A DNA stretch of 64,000 nucleotides from Prochlorococcus sp. AG-363-P08 (GCA_003278195.1 QCGE01000007.1:1-64000), one strand, 5' to 3'; positions 28,134-38,540 are shown, numbered from the stretch's first letter. Made by a program: numbers and translations. Notes: generated from the sequence alone by a model not told the origin.

Positions 28134-28570
28134 TGAGGTAACAACTCGCCTTCATATTTCAAAGGAAATGGGTTTGAAGTCTTTGAGCCAACTTGCTCTC
28201 TTGCAACTTCTTCAAAGTGCTTTTGGACCTGATCAATCTCTGATTTTAAAATGGACTTCCAATCTTTACGACTTGCCCAACTAATTAAAATAATTGCTTC
28301 CTGATTCTTTTCATCCCATAGCAATTGCCTACCTAAAAAACCTTTCTTACTAAGTAGCCAAGGTTCCCAACTTTCTTTTTCTGCTTTTAACCAAGCCTCC
28401 CTAGATTCTGAAGGAACAGCGATTCGTAGATATTCGATAGAAGTTCCCTGAGTCATCTCAGCTTTTAGAGGGAAAGGGTTGGCAAGTGAAATCATCAAGG
28501 CTCCTATCATGAAAAAGATGACAAGATGAAAACATCTAAAAGCCTTTCTCAAGTAAACCACCAAACTCAT
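28130..28570 (-). CDS. TIGR03792-like protein with N-terminal membrane segment
   Basis: 146 residues. The N-terminus has one hydrophobic segment ([17 protein letters not shown], about 14-30), either an uncleaved anchor or a signal peptide. The rest, [20 protein letters not shown] to the end, resembles the small dimeric alpha+beta barrel (antibiotic-biosynthesis-monooxygenase-like) domain known in cyanobacteria as TIGR03792, with [20 protein letters not shown] as its core. No catalytic function is known for the family. It overlaps both neighbours by ATGA, between trmD-ispF and larB, so it is in a tight operon. Confidence 0.78.
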   Translation of the reverse strand: MSLVVYLRKAFRCFHLVIFFMIGALMISLANPFPLKAEMTQGTSIEYLRIAVPSESREAWLKAEKESWEPWLLSKKGFLGRQLLWDEKNQEAIILISWASRKDWKSILKSEIDQVQKHFEEVAREQVGSKTSNPFPLKYEGELLPQ

Positions 28571-29793
28571 TTCTTTTGAAGGAGAGCTACTGCCTGGCAG
28601 CTAATTCCCTTTTCTCGACCTTCTGGACCTAAGGATTCATTTGTAGTTGCCTTAACTCCTACAGAATCAACTGAAAGGTCCAATTTTGCCGCAAGATTTT
28701 TTCTCATTAAATCTATATGAGGTTTTAACTTGGGCCTTTCTGCAATAACAACTGCATCAACGTTTACAACTTTCCAACCTTTGTTAATCACTAATTTGAC
28801 TACCTCTTCAAGCAATTGCAAGCTATCAGATCCCTTCCAATTTGGATCTTCGGGAGGAAAATATTTTCCAATATCACCTAAAGCTAGAGCCCCTAAAAGA
28901 GCATCCATAACAGCATGCACCAGCACATCTGCGTCACTATGCCCTTGTAATCCTTTCCCCTCAGGATGTTCAAGTAAGACTCCACCAATAATCAATGGCC
29001 TTCCAGATACCAGCCTATGAATGTCATATCCGTTGCCAATTCGTAAATCCACTAATTCAGAGAGAGATTCATCCATTTTTGTCAAAGTCGAAAGGTTTTG
29101 CTTTTTTAACCAACGAGCATAGAGATCAGGTCGACGAACTTTAGTCCTTCTCTCACGCTGGTTTTGTCTCCAATATGCAATAGCTGCATGATCTCCGCTT
29201 CTTAAAACTTCAGGAACAACCATTCCTCGAAAATCCGCAGGCCTTGTGTAATGAGGGTGCTCAAGAAGTCCTTCACTATGGCTCTCATCTAACAAAGACG
29301 CTTGAGATCCAACCGTACCTGGCAACAACCTCACTAAACCATTAATCAATACCATCGCTGGGATTTCTCCACCAGTGAGGATGAAATCACCTAAAGAGAT
29401 CTCCTCATCTACAAGAGTTCTAATCCTTTCATCAAAACCTTCATAATTACCACAAAAGAAAATCAACTGATCATTTTCTTGCGCCCAGGTAAGCAGATCG
29501 CTCTGAATAAGTTGGCGCCCTTGCGGAGTCAACAAGAGTTTCTTTGAACGTCTTCTTAAAGGAATCGATTCAAAGGCTTCAAAAAATGGCTCTGGTTTTA
29601 GAACCATACCAGCTCCTCCACCATAAGGAAGATCGTCGACTTTTCGATAGTGATCCTTTGCATAATCACGAGGATTATGTATATGCAATTCGGCAATGCC
29701 CGACTCAAAAGCGCGCCCAATAACTCCAAGCTCTTTCAATCGAGAAAAAGCTTCGGGGAAAAGACTAATTACATCAAGTCGATAAGGAGTCAT
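28567..29793 (-). CDS. trmD-ispF: Bifunctional TrmD-IspF fusion: tRNA (guanine37-N1)-methyltransferase / MECDP synthase
   Basis: One uninterrupted frame encodes two enzymes. Residues 1-240 (counting from 29805) are TrmD, the trefoil-knot methyltransferase making m1G37 in tRNA, with NYEGFDERI (120-128) and [10 protein letters not shown] (142-151). After a 12-residue linker, residues 254-412 are IspF, the 2-C-methyl-D-erythritol 2,4-cyclodiphosphate synthase of the non-mevalonate isoprenoid route, with GYDIHR and HSDADVL metal-binding motifs and a C-terminal TTNESLG block. Best start is the ATG at 29793 (MTPYRLDV). An internal Met244 could allow separate IspF translation. The next gene overlaps by ATGA. 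Confidence 0.93.
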   Translation of the reverse strand: MTPYRLDVISLFPEAFSRLKELGVIGRAFESGIAELHIHNPRDYAKDHYRKVDDLPYGGGAGMVLKPEPFFEAFESIPLRRRSKKLLLTPQGRQLIQSDLLTWAQENDQLIFFCGNYEGFDERIRTLVDEEISLGDFILTGGEIPAMVLINGLVRLLPGTVGSQASLLDESHSEGLLEHPHYTRPADFRGMVVPEVLRSGDHAAIAYWRQNQRERRTKVRRPDLYARWLKKQNLSTLTKMDESLSELVDLRIGNGYDIHRLVSGRPLIIGGVLLEHPEGKGLQGHSDADVLVHAVMDALLGALALGDIGKYFPPEDPNWKGSDSLQLLEEVVKLVINKGWKVVNVDAVVIAERPKLKPHIDLMRKNLAAKLDLSVDSVGVKATTNESLGPEGREKGISCQAVALLQKK

Positions 29794-29923
29794 AAGCATT
29801 TTCAATTAAAAGCATAAAAAATGAAGTCAAGGCAATTCCATAAGTAGAAAATTTTTTTCCAGATAATCATTAATTAAATATGCATCAATTAAAGTCCTGA
29901 ACACATTTCCAAATAAAACCACG

Positions 29924-30877
29924 TCAAATGTCCTCATAACCTAGCTCTGCAAGTTTTGCTGGCTTGCTTCGCCAATTAGGTACAACCTTTACGAATAATT
30001 CTAAGTAAACAGAACCATTTATTAGTTTTTGCATCTGCATACGCGCACCAGTCCCTATAGTTTTCAACATAGCTCCTCCTTTGCCAATTACGATCCCTTT
30101 TTGACTTTTTCGTTCAACTAAAATTGTAGCTAAAACTGCCGTCTTGATTTGCGAGTCTATTTTTTTGTCTTTTTTAGGAATCTCTTCTACACGTTCTATT
30201 TGCACTGCAACACTATGCGGAATCTCCTCTCTTGTATGAATAAGGACTTGTTCTCTAATAAGTTCTGCTAACAAGAAATTCTCTGGTTGATCTGAGACAA
30301 AGCCAGGTGGATATAGGTAAGGACCTTTTGGCATCATTGCTGATATTGCATCGATCAATTCAATACATCCATCCCCAACTATTGCACTAGAAGGATATAA
30401 AGGCCAGGAAACATCTCCTAAGAAATTTTTATAAGTATCAAATACATGATTTTTTTTATTCTCAATCACAAGGTCCCATTTATTTAAAGCAACAATTACA
30501 TTAAGTTGTTGTTTTTTAAGCATGTTAACAATGAATTCGTCTCCTCTACCAGGTTCATTAGAAGCATCAAATAATAACAAAACTAAATCAACTTCCCCTA
30601 TCGTTGAGCAAGCGCTATTTACAAGCCTTTCTCCAAGTAAATGATGCGGCTTATGAATACCCGGAGTATCCACAATTATCATCTGGGCATGTGATGTAGT
30701 AAGAATCGCCCTAAGCCGATTCCTCGTTGTCTGTGCAATAGGAGAGGTGATCGCAACTTTTTCACCAACTAATCTATTAACCAAAGTCGACTTACCAACA
30801 TTTGGCCTGCCTATTAGTGCAACAAACCCTGAACGATAATCTTTATCTGTTTCCTGAGAAAATGTCATAACATTCAA
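29924..30877 (-). CDS. era: GTPase Era
   Basis: Essential GTPase that binds the 3' end of 16S rRNA and assists 30S assembly. Motifs: G1 GRPNVGKST near residue 23, G3 DTPGI near residue 70, G4 NKWD near residue 136, and the C-terminal KH domain with IVIGKGGAMLKTIGTGAR near residue 265. The 317-residue length is slightly longer than usual because of a short N-terminal extension; ATG at codon 4 is an alternative start. It precedes trmD-ispF on the same strand by 118 bp. Confidence 0.97.
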   Translation of the reverse strand: MNVMTFSQETDKDYRSGFVALIGRPNVGKSTLVNRLVGEKVAITSPIAQTTRNRLRAILTTSHAQMIIVDTPGIHKPHHLLGERLVNSACSTIGEVDLVLLLFDASNEPGRGDEFIVNMLKKQQLNVIVALNKWDLVIENKKNHVFDTYKNFLGDVSWPLYPSSAIVGDGCIELIDAISAMMPKGPYLYPPGFVSDQPENFLLAELIREQVLIHTREEIPHSVAVQIERVEEIPKKDKKIDSQIKTAVLATILVERKSQKGIVIGKGGAMLKTIGTGARMQMQKLINGSVYLELFVKVVPNWRSKPAKLAELGYEDI

Positions 30878-30918
30878 AGAGGGTTTATAAAACCTTTAAG
30901 GAGCAAAGTTTGTAAATC

Positions 30919-31437
30919 ATGAATGAACTAAAGCCAAGCTTCAAACAAGCAGTGGAGTTTTCAATGCTCTGGTGTGATGCTTGGAATGAAGGGGAGCTAA
31001 GTGATGAAGTACTAGCCGATAGAGTTAGTGAGCTAGTTAACAGTGAGAATGGGGCTCGTGGTTTCTTGGCTGTAAGCCTTTCAACTAACACCCCTCTAAT
31101 AGACAGGCTTCCTGATTCCTTAGTTATTCAACTAAGAGCTGCAGGGGATTTAATAGTAGATCTCACAGTCAAGAACTTAGCTATGAGTACTGCAATGAGT
31201 ATTCATCATCACAGAAACTCAAGCATCAATCAACAAAGAGGATCTGAAAGGGTTACAGCTAGATGCATTGATTTACTGCGTGTACTTGATCCAAATTCAG
31301 TAAAGAATAGATTAGAAAAAATGCTCAATGGAATAGAAGGACTAGGTCCTGATATCGAATTCTTAAAGAAATGGCAATATGACAAAGAACAAAAACTTGC
31401 AATTGCAACAAAGATAAACCAAGTAGCAGATCAATAA
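30919..31437 (+). CDS. Conserved hypothetical protein, 172 aa
   Basis: Soluble, mainly helical protein without signal peptide or membrane helices. Conserved-looking blocks are FSMLWCDAWNEGELSDEVLADR and ENGARGFLAVSLS near residues 15-60. It looks like a cyanobacterium-specific family; I recognise no catalytic motif. A histidine pair region (SIHHHRNSS) is near residue 94. It is divergent from era and convergent with the BI-1 family gene. Function unknown. Confidence 0.7.
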   Translation: MNELKPSFKQAVEFSMLWCDAWNEGELSDEVLADRVSELVNSENGARGFLAVSLSTNTPLIDRLPDSLVIQLRAAGDLIVDLTVKNLAMSTAMSIHHHRNSSINQQRGSERVTARCIDLLRVLDPNSVKNRLEKMLNGIEGLGPDIEFLKKWQYDKEQKLAIATKINQVADQ

Positions 31438-31465
31438 AAAAAGGCCATTTCTGACCCTTTTTATT
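31434..31465. terminator. Possible bidirectional terminator between convergent genes
   Basis: AAAAAGG and CCTTTTT pair around a short loop immediately after the stop codon of the upstream gene, with A- and T-runs on the two sides that allow termination in either direction. Stem GC content is low, so strength is uncertain. Confidence 0.4.
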
Positions 31466-31497
31466 CTTAGTAAAGAGAGAAGATAGAAAAGAGTTAA

Positions 31498-32235
31498 TTA
31501 ATCTCTCCTGCCACCACCTTGCAGAGCAATCATCAAGCGCAAAATAAATACAAAAAGATTTATATATGTGAGATACATTCCTAATGCTCCAGCAAGATAT
31601 TGATCGTCCCGATAAGTACGGGGCATTGTGTAGAAGTCTACAAATGACATTCCTACAAATAGAACGGTACCAAAACCTGCAATCATCAACTCGAAACTAC
31701 TACTTCCAAATAAGCCTGGAGCAAAGATCCCTCCAACTATTTGAACCAACATTGCAATTATCAATCCAATCAAACCCAGGCCAACAACACCTGACAAAGC
31801 CTGGCCAACACTGTCACTCATTCGTCTACCAACAACAGAAGCCACTCCAAAAGTGATTCCTGTTGCAAGAGCAGCAGTTCCTACTGAACCAATACCAGCG
31901 GCTCCAATCGCGATGGCAACTATCCCACTCAAAGTAAATCCTGTAATCAAGCTATAAGCACTTAGCAAAGGCAAGGCAGTACTGTTATTGGCCTTCATGG
32001 CCACGTTCTGAGCTACAAAAAACAAAATTAAATTACCTAAAAGAGCAACCCAGAAAAGAGGCATAAAGATACCTGGATTGCTGACTTGAATAGAGAGACC
32101 TCCTATAACTCCCCCTGCGGTAAGGATCATTCCCCCACCTACATAGGGAAGTGCCTTGTTAACTACATTTGGTCCAACTAGAGCACTTGATTGTGCCTCT
32201 CGTATGGCCTGTTGGAAATTGCTGCTTGCTGGCAT
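31498..32235 (-). CDS. Bax inhibitor-1 / YccA family membrane protein
   Basis: A 245-residue (from the ATG at 32235) integral membrane protein with about seven hydrophobic helices. Family features include GFTLSGIVAIAIGAAGIGSV, the C-terminal FVDFYTMPRTYRDDQYL block, and a final helix with YINLFVFILRLMIALQGG. Bacterial members are pH-sensitive calcium leak channels or regulators of FtsH; which applies here cannot be said. The longer frame to GTG at 32256 is less likely. It is followed by a convergent gene and preceded by phoH, both on separate transcripts or weakly coupled. Confidence 0.88.
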   Translation of the reverse strand: MPASSNFQQAIREAQSSALVGPNVVNKALPYVGGGMILTAGGVIGGLSIQVSNPGIFMPLFWVALLGNLILFFVAQNVAMKANNSTALPLLSAYSLITGFTLSGIVAIAIGAAGIGSVGTAALATGITFGVASVVGRRMSDSVGQALSGVVGLGLIGLIIAMLVQIVGGIFAPGLFGSSSFELMIAGFGTVLFVGMSFVDFYTMPRTYRDDQYLAGALGMYLTYINLFVFILRLMIALQGGGRRD

Positions 32236-32317
32236 AGTTGAAAATAACCAGATCACTTAACTTATTCACTTTGCCAGCAAAAATTGGTTGATGCAGTAAT
32301 TCTTAGTGCGGTTCTCC

Positions 32318-33289
32318 CTATCGGTTCTCCCGAAGTGCATATGCATCAACAACTTTCTGCACAAGACTGTGTCTAACTACATCTTCAGAAGTCAGCGTAG
32401 ATTTAGCAACTCCATCTACTTTGCTAAGGACCTCGCAAGCCTCAACTAATCCACTTATTTGTCCAAAAGGAAGATCTACCTGTGTAATGTCACCAGTAAC
32501 AACCATTCGTGAACCTTTCCCAAGTCTGGTAAGAACCATTTTCATTTGAGCTGAAGTTGTATTTTGCGCCTCATCAAGAATCACGAAAGAGTTTTCTAAA
32601 GTCCTGCCTCTCATATATGCCAATGGTGCAACCTCTATCATCCCTTTTTCGATAAGCGTATTAGTTTTTTCAAGTCCCAAAAGAGCGTGAAGTGCATCGT
32701 ATAAAGGACGAAGATAAGGATCTACTTTCTGCTGAAGGTCACCAGGCAAAAAACCTAACCTTTCACCAGCTTCAACAGCCGGTCTAGTGAGGACAAGACG
32801 TTCTACTCTCCTTTCCATAAGCATCCGAACCGCTAAGACTGCAGCTAAAAATGTCTTCCCAGTCCCAGCTGGACCTATAACAAGAGTAAGTTCATGGCTT
32901 TCCATGGCTTGCACATAAGACTTTTGGCGTAGGGTCCTAGGACGTAAAGAAGTTCCACTTAAGCTCCTTGCTAATACTTGAGAATTTAAGGAAGCATGAT
33001 CATTTTCACGCCCATTATCTAGAGCAGTAAATGCTGCACGCAAATCAACCGCAGAGATCTCTTGACCCTCTTGCCATAAAGGTCTAATTAATTCAAGAAC
33101 ACCAACTGCTTTCTCTAATTGAGTTGGAAATCCTTTAACAACTAACTGGAGTCCTCTAACAACTATTGAGGCCCCAGTCCTATTCTCAATATCGCTCAAA
33201 GTATTTTTACCAACACCGCCCAAAGCAAGAGCAGCATCAGTACTAGGTAAATCAATAACGAAGCGACCTTGCGCGGTGGCTTCGGTCAT
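32318..33289 (-). CDS. phoH: PhoH-like ATPase
   Basis: Cytosolic P-loop protein of 323 residues, with a KH-like N-terminal part followed by the PhoH domain. The Walker A motif is VIGPAGTGKT near residue 137, Walker B is SFVILDEAQNTT near residue 232, and DITQVDLPFGQISGL follows. PhoH proteins are linked to RNA metabolism and phosphate stress in cyanobacteria and cyanophages. The gene lies 8 bp downstream of rpsP on the same strand. No Pho box was found upstream. Confidence 0.94.
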   Translation of the reverse strand: MTEATAQGRFVIDLPSTDAALALGGVGKNTLSDIENRTGASIVVRGLQLVVKGFPTQLEKAVGVLELIRPLWQEGQEISAVDLRAAFTALDNGRENDHASLNSQVLARSLSGTSLRPRTLRQKSYVQAMESHELTLVIGPAGTGKTFLAAVLAVRMLMERRVERLVLTRPAVEAGERLGFLPGDLQQKVDPYLRPLYDALHALLGLEKTNTLIEKGMIEVAPLAYMRGRTLENSFVILDEAQNTTSAQMKMVLTRLGKGSRMVVTGDITQVDLPFGQISGLVEACEVLSKVDGVAKSTLTSEDVVRHSLVQKVVDAYALRENR

Positions 33290-33297
33290 AGAAATCC

Positions 33298-33675
33298 TCA
33301 GTCTTCAGATGGTTCTTCTTTAACAGTCTTATCTTCTTCTACTGCTGGCTTCTCTTCTTTCGCAACCTTTTGATTAGCAGATTTTTTTCTAGCCTCTGCT
33401 TGTTTAGCCTTACCAACAATTTCTGCAGGACGAACACGCTTCTCTAATAATCCACCTTTCTCAAGCAGTGCTCTGACTGCATCAGTTGGCTGCGCCCCCT
33501 GGCTTAATCGTGCTCGAAGTGCTTCGGTATCTAAACGTGTCTCTTTAGTACGTGGATTATAAAAACCCAACTCTTGTAAAGGACGTCCATCACGCCTAGA
33601 AGTGCTATTAGAAGCAACCAGTCGAAAACTTGCTTCCCTCTTCTTCCCGAACCGCTTAAGGCGGAGCTTGATCAT
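33298..33675 (-). CDS. rpsP: 30S ribosomal protein S16
   Basis: S16 in its usual form: [23 protein letters not shown] at the N-terminus, then [17 protein letters not shown]. The 125-residue length exceeds the usual 80-90 because of a Lys/Glu-rich C-terminal tail (about residues 85-125, with [18 protein letters not shown]), an extension common in picocyanobacteria. The order ffh-rpsP on one strand is standard. It ends 8 bp before phoH. Confidence 0.98.
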   Translation of the reverse strand: MIKLRLKRFGKKREASFRLVASNSTSRRDGRPLQELGFYNPRTKETRLDTEALRARLSQGAQPTDAVRALLEKGGLLEKRVRPAEIVGKAKQAEARKKSANQKVAKEEKPAVEEDKTVKEEPSED

Positions 33676-33762
33676 TTTTGTTCTGACCTAAATAAACGTT
33701 ATTTATTAATGGCGCAATAGCCTTAGACCATTAGCCATCTGACCACAATAGCCTGAAGGTGA

Positions 33763-35226
33763 TCAAAGATCACCAAAACCCTTCTTTTTCTTCAGTGGGC
33801 GTTGTCGCTTTAAAGGTCCTGGGCCGCGAGCTGGTCTTCCAGGAACTTGATTGTTTCCCAAAGCAGGCATATTAAATCCTGCATCTCCGAGACCAGGTCC
33901 TCCCATTCCAGGCATCCCAGGAAGTCCCTGCCCCTTAGACATTTGTTGCATGAATCCCCTCATTTTCTGAAAATCAGCCAAAACCTTGTCTACTTCTGCA
34001 GGACTATGGCCACTCCCAAAAGCAACTCGCCTTCTTCTGGATGGATGAGCTGCAAGCAGTTCTGGTTGAACACGTTCATTAGGGGTCATTGAGCCAATCA
34101 TTGCTTCAATCCTCTTGAACTGTTCCTCTCCCTGCTTAAGCATTCCATCATCAATTTTATTCATACCTGGAATCATCTTCATTAGCCCACCAAGCGAACC
34201 CATTCTTTTAATTAATCTCATTTGCTTGAGAAAATCGGAGAAGTCAAAAGTGGCCTCCTCCAACTTTTTCTGCATCTTTTCAACATCAGCAATTTCAACT
34301 TCCTTCTGAGCTTTTTCTACCAAAGTCAAGACATCTCCCATCCCAAGGATTCGACTTGCCATTCGCTCTGGATGAAAAGCCTGTAAAGCCTCAACTTTTT
34401 CACCAGTACCAATGAACTTGATAGGCATTCCGCTAACTTTTCTGATTGAAAGCGCCGCCCCCCCGCGTGAGTCGCCATCAAGTTTTGTAAGGACAGCCCC
34501 AGTTATTCCAACTTTTTCATGAAAAGCTTTGGTCAGATCAGCTGCTTCCTGGCCAATCATCGAGTCAACCACTAATAAGACTTCATCTGGGTTAACAGCA
34601 GATCGAATCCTTACCATTTCCTCCATCATTTCTAGATCGATCTGTAACCGCCCTGCCGTATCTACAAGAACAGTGTCTATTGATTCCTCACGAGCCTTAG
34701 CAAGACCAGCAGCTGCAATCTCTTCGGGCTTCTGATTTGAACCTAGTGAAAAAACATCAACTCCTATTTGTTCTCCAAGAGTCTTCAACTGATCAATTGC
34801 TGCAGGCCTATAAACATCTGCTGCAACCAACAAGGCCTTCCTCCCCTGATCCTTCAAATAAAGACCCAGTTTTGCGGTTGCTGTGGTCTTTCCCGCTCCT
34901 TGCAACCCTGCCATCAAAACAACAGTTGGGGATTGCTCGCCTATTGCCAAAGGAGCGTTTCCCCCTCCCATAACCTCTACAAGTTGCTCGTGTACAACCT
35001 GAATGAATTTCTGATCTGGACTAACACCCCTCACAACCTCCGCACCAACGGCCTTCTCTCGTACCTCTTCTACAAATTCACGAACAACAGGCAAACTGAC
35101 ATCAGCCTCTAATAGTGCTCGTCTTACATCTTTAAGAGCCTCATCAATATTGGTCTCAGAAATTGCATCCTGGCCTCGAAGACTTTTTACAGCATCTTCA
35201 AAACGGGCTGAAAGCTCATCAAACAT
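33763..35226 (-). CDS. ffh: Signal recognition particle protein Ffh
   Basis: GTPase of the signal recognition particle that delivers nascent membrane proteins. N and G domains: GLQGAGKTT near residue 110, DTAGRLQIDLEMM near residue 190, LTKLDGDSRGGAA near residue 245. The C-terminal M domain is methionine-rich (FMQQMSKGQGLPGMPGMGG), where signal peptides and SRP RNA bind. The gene for the SRP RNA is also in this window, at 62.8 kb. The preferred start is the ATG at 35226 (MFDELSARF). rpsP follows downstream. Confidence 0.98.
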   Translation of the reverse strand: MFDELSARFEDAVKSLRGQDAISETNIDEALKDVRRALLEADVSLPVVREFVEEVREKAVGAEVVRGVSPDQKFIQVVHEQLVEVMGGGNAPLAIGEQSPTVVLMAGLQGAGKTTATAKLGLYLKDQGRKALLVAADVYRPAAIDQLKTLGEQIGVDVFSLGSNQKPEEIAAAGLAKAREESIDTVLVDTAGRLQIDLEMMEEMVRIRSAVNPDEVLLVVDSMIGQEAADLTKAFHEKVGITGAVLTKLDGDSRGGAALSIRKVSGMPIKFIGTGEKVEALQAFHPERMASRILGMGDVLTLVEKAQKEVEIADVEKMQKKLEEATFDFSDFLKQMRLIKRMGSLGGLMKMIPGMNKIDDGMLKQGEEQFKRIEAMIGSMTPNERVQPELLAAHPSRRRRVAFGSGHSPAEVDKVLADFQKMRGFMQQMSKGQGLPGMPGMGGPGLGDAGFNMPALGNNQVPGRPARGPGPLKRQRPLKKKKGFGDL

Positions 35227-35289
35227 AAAATCCAAAAGACCTTTTTCTGATCCTAAAAAAACTTTGCCAATTGATCAAACCTAAAAACT

Positions 35290-37314
35290 TTAAACACCAC
35301 TTATATAGGCCTGTAATCTCCATCCATCTGGATCTCTACCAAGGATATATTTGACTTTCAACTTTGGAAAGCTACTTTCAGCAACAGTTTCACCTTTAGA
35401 ATTAATTCGTTTATCCGAATATTTTATCTCTGCATCTAGCTCGATTCTTTGCGGACTTCTTTTAATTACTTTTAAATTAGATATTTCTGAAATTATTTCC
35501 TGTCTTTTCCCTTGTGACTTATCTTTTTGTCGCTCTTCTTTAACTCTTTTCAAGAGATCAGGCCTTGCAACATTAGCCAAGAAAGAACTGTCTTTATTTC
35601 CTGAAAGGACCTGAGCCTTTCCTTTAAGCCAAGTATCGATCAAAATAAACAGTTCTTCTTTTTTAGGCTTGCCAGTAGTTAGAAGCTTTACCTTGATTGG
35701 TTCCTTTACAATGTTTTCTGAGGCTTTCTTCTGAATAGAGTTTTCAGTAGATTTTTCTATCTCATTAGTAGTTTTAGGATTGGTAAATTGCTTAGAGACA
35801 AAGCTTGATAGTCGATAACGCTGAGAGACCAAACTCAATGAGATATAAGAAGCTCCTGATAAAATTAAAATAAAGAATATAAGTTTTAAAGCCTTTTTTG
35901 ATGGTCTTATCTTAATAAAAATTCTCAATAAACTTTTTACCGATCCTCTTAGGAAATCCAGACCTCTCTCTAAACCAATTAGTTTTCTTAAGCTCAATTT
36001 AGAAGTTAGTTCTTCAACACTTTCAGTGGGCAAACTTTCAGGCTTAGGAACCATCACGTTGTCTAAAGAATCGTCTTGTGAATCAGAAGGAAAAACATCT
36101 GAAGCAACATTAGTAAAAAATTTAAAAGTCCTTTCTCTTACTCCTTTTCGTTCTAAACGATCGACATATTCCTGAATATCCCTATCAGCAAACCATGCTT
36201 CTAAATCAACTTCCTGTGAATTGACATCCCTATAACCAGGCAAAGCATCTCTCTTAAGCCAATCTCTTGTGTAATCACATATTGCAGCAAGACTATCAGC
36301 AGGGTAATTATTCAACCAATCTTGCAATCTTGGGTCAGGACTATTTAAAAAGCTCTTTTTAGCTAAATCAATATCAGCCAATAAAAGGTCTAAGGAACCC
36401 AACAATGGCAAAGGATCAACGCCCTCAAGCCTTAATCCTTCAAGATATTTACGTGCTTCAAAAATACGTTCTGGTTTTCTACAAGAAAATCCAGATGCAG
36501 CAAGAGCAAGAACAGCTAAAAAGCCTGCATCAGAAGAACCTTTCTTCTGCCAACGAACAAACAAATCCACTTGCTCTTGTACTGTTAAAAAATTTCTTAT
36601 CTGCTGAAAAAAAAGCTCGAATTCTGACTGTTCTAAAACTGTTTCTTCACTAGTTGGAGTCCTACCCTCAAGACCTCCTCTTTTCAGAACAAATTCATCT
36701 AACAAACTCAAGCCTAATTGCCGGGACTTCTCATCACTTAAATCTCTACTTAACAAATCAAGTATTCGGTATGGGAGAAGATCCTTCAAGTCCTCTTCAA
36801 ATAATTTACGCTGCTCAGGCAGCTTCCCCATGCGTTGCAAAAGCTTCATTCCCTCCCTAAGTAGGTCAGCAGCAGATTCGTAATGTCGATCTTCTTGTTC
36901 TTGCCAAGAGGCAGCCCTGCAGGAGAGGGCCGCAAGGAGTGTCAGGTCTGCTTCACGACCGCTGCCAAGTGCTGGGGCTTGCGGAGGCTGCAAAGACTTG
37001 CAAGCCAGCTGGAATGCCTCAAAAGGAGCTTTGGCCTCCCAAAGCAAAATCAAACCTCCAATTTCTTTGTTTGAAGAGATTTCAAGTCCTACTGCACCAG
37101 CCAGCAAAGCGGACTCATATTCTTCACGGCGAGTCTGATCTGTGAGCAGATCTGCAGAAAGTCGCAGTAAATTTGCTCTCTGTGTAAGCGCTTCTCTTGT
37201 GAAGCCATCTTCAGGAAAATGATCCAGGCGAACCTGCAAAGCCCGCAATACAGCTTCGGTCTCAACAGATGGACTTACACCTAGTAATCGGAAATGATCG
37301 ATGGGAAGTTCCAA
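35290..37314 (-). CDS. ftn2: Cell division protein Ftn2/ZipN (ARC6-type)
   Basis: 674 residues. The N-terminus (MELPIDHFRLLGVSPSVETEAVLRALQVR) is the J-like domain of Ftn2/ARC6, followed by a long helical cytoplasmic region. A single transmembrane helix lies around residues 470-490 (LIFFILILSGASYISLSLV). The C-terminal domain (DTWLKGKAQVLSGNKD to YISGV) is the IMS/DUF4101 domain on the other face of the membrane. Ftn2 anchors the FtsZ ring to the membrane in cyanobacteria; FtsZ is also in this window. It is divergent from pdhA. Family assignment rests on N- and C-terminal domains. Confidence 0.9.
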   Translation of the reverse strand: MELPIDHFRLLGVSPSVETEAVLRALQVRLDHFPEDGFTREALTQRANLLRLSADLLTDQTRREEYESALLAGAVGLEISSNKEIGGLILLWEAKAPFEAFQLACKSLQPPQAPALGSGREADLTLLAALSCRAASWQEQEDRHYESAADLLREGMKLLQRMGKLPEQRKLFEEDLKDLLPYRILDLLSRDLSDEKSRQLGLSLLDEFVLKRGGLEGRTPTSEETVLEQSEFELFFQQIRNFLTVQEQVDLFVRWQKKGSSDAGFLAVLALAASGFSCRKPERIFEARKYLEGLRLEGVDPLPLLGSLDLLLADIDLAKKSFLNSPDPRLQDWLNNYPADSLAAICDYTRDWLKRDALPGYRDVNSQEVDLEAWFADRDIQEYVDRLERKGVRERTFKFFTNVASDVFPSDSQDDSLDNVMVPKPESLPTESVEELTSKLSLRKLIGLERGLDFLRGSVKSLLRIFIKIRPSKKALKLIFFILILSGASYISLSLVSQRYRLSSFVSKQFTNPKTTNEIEKSTENSIQKKASENIVKEPIKVKLLTTGKPKKEELFILIDTWLKGKAQVLSGNKDSSFLANVARPDLLKRVKEERQKDKSQGKRQEIISEISNLKVIKRSPQRIELDAEIKYSDKRINSKGETVAESSFPKLKVKYILGRDPDGWRLQAYISGV

Positions 37315-37417
37315 CTCAGCTACGCTATTGAGATAAAACTCTAGACAGAGAGAGGGGTTTTGCCTATTTCAACTCAACAGGCTCTTACAGTCTTAAATCA
37401 ATTAGGCGTAATGTGAC

Positions 37418-38509
37418 ATGAGCAAGCAAACTATGAGTCCTTCTAGCAAGGACAGAGAAAAGTCCGTGAAATCAGAAGAACATGCCGAACGTCTCTCCAA
37501 TCTGATCTCTGGAGAACAAGCAATTATCGATCGAGCCACAGGGCTAGAGCTTTTCCGAGACATGACTCTCGGACGTCGATTTGAGGACAAATGTGCGGAA
37601 ATGTATTACCGCGGAAAAATGTTTGGTTTCGTCCATCTATACAACGGGCAGGAAGCTGTTAGTTCAGGCGTCATTGGTGCGATGAAGAAAAAACATGATT
37701 GGTTTTGCAGCACATACAGAGACCATGTACATGCTCTAAGCGCAGGGGTCCCTGCACGAGAAGTGATGAGTGAACTTTTCGGTAAAGAAACTGGCTGCAG
37801 TAAAGGGCGGGGAGGCTCAATGCATCTTTTCTCAAAAGAGCACCATCTCTTAGGCGGCTATGCATTTATCGGGGAAGGTATACCTGTTGCTCTAGGTTCA
37901 GCATTTACAAGCAGATACAAAAAAGATGCACTAGGCGAAAAAAATAGTGATTCTGTTACAGCAGCTTTTTTCGGCGATGGAACTTGCAACAACGGCCAAT
38001 TTTTTGAATGTTTAAATATGGCCCAACTTTGGAAATTGCCAATCCTTTTTGTCGTTGAAAACAATAAATGGGCTATTGGAATGGCCCACGATCGAGCCAC
38101 GAGTGATCCTGAGATATGGAGAAAAGCAAGTGCATATGGAATGGCAGGTGAAGAAGTCAATGGAATGGATGTTCTAGCTGTTCGTGCAGCAGCAGAAAGG
38201 GCTGTTCAGAGAGCCAGAAATGGAGAAGGTCCAACCCTTCTTGAATGCCTTACCTATCGATACCGTGGTCATTCACTTGCCGACCCAGATGAACTAAGAG
38301 AAGAGGAAGAAAAGCAATTCTGGTCAAAACGTGATCCTTTGATTTCACTAGAAAAAGATCTTATTGAAAAGTCTCTAGTAAGTAGTGATGAACTTAGAGC
38401 AATAGAAAAGGAGATTGACAGTGAAGTTTCTGATGCTGTTGAATTTGCATTAGATGCTCCTGAGCCAAAAGCAGAGGAATTAACTAGATATATATGGGCA
38501 GAAGATTAA
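37418..38509 (+). CDS. pdhA: Pyruvate dehydrogenase E1 component, alpha subunit
   Basis: Thiamine-diphosphate subunit that decarboxylates pyruvate. The 363-residue protein has the TPP-binding motif [23 protein letters not shown] near residue 187 and the phosphorylation-loop-like region [13 protein letters not shown] near residue 284. It follows the plastid-type E1-alpha pattern. LpdA (E3) is at 47.4 kb in this window; the beta and E2 subunits are not. It is divergent from ftn2, with a 103-bp promoter region. Confidence 0.96.
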   Translation: MSKQTMSPSSKDREKSVKSEEHAERLSNLISGEQAIIDRATGLELFRDMTLGRRFEDKCAEMYYRGKMFGFVHLYNGQEAVSSGVIGAMKKKHDWFCSTYRDHVHALSAGVPAREVMSELFGKETGCSKGRGGSMHLFSKEHHLLGGYAFIGEGIPVALGSAFTSRYKKDALGEKNSDSVTAAFFGDGTCNNGQFFECLNMAQLWKLPILFVVENNKWAIGMAHDRATSDPEIWRKASAYGMAGEEVNGMDVLAVRAAAERAVQRARNGEGPTLLECLTYRYRGHSLADPDELREEEEKQFWSKRDPLISLEKDLIEKSLVSSDELRAIEKEIDSEVSDAVEFALDAPEPKAEELTRYIWAED

Positions 38510-38540
38510 GCTATATTTTCAGAATCTAAGCAAATTAAAA

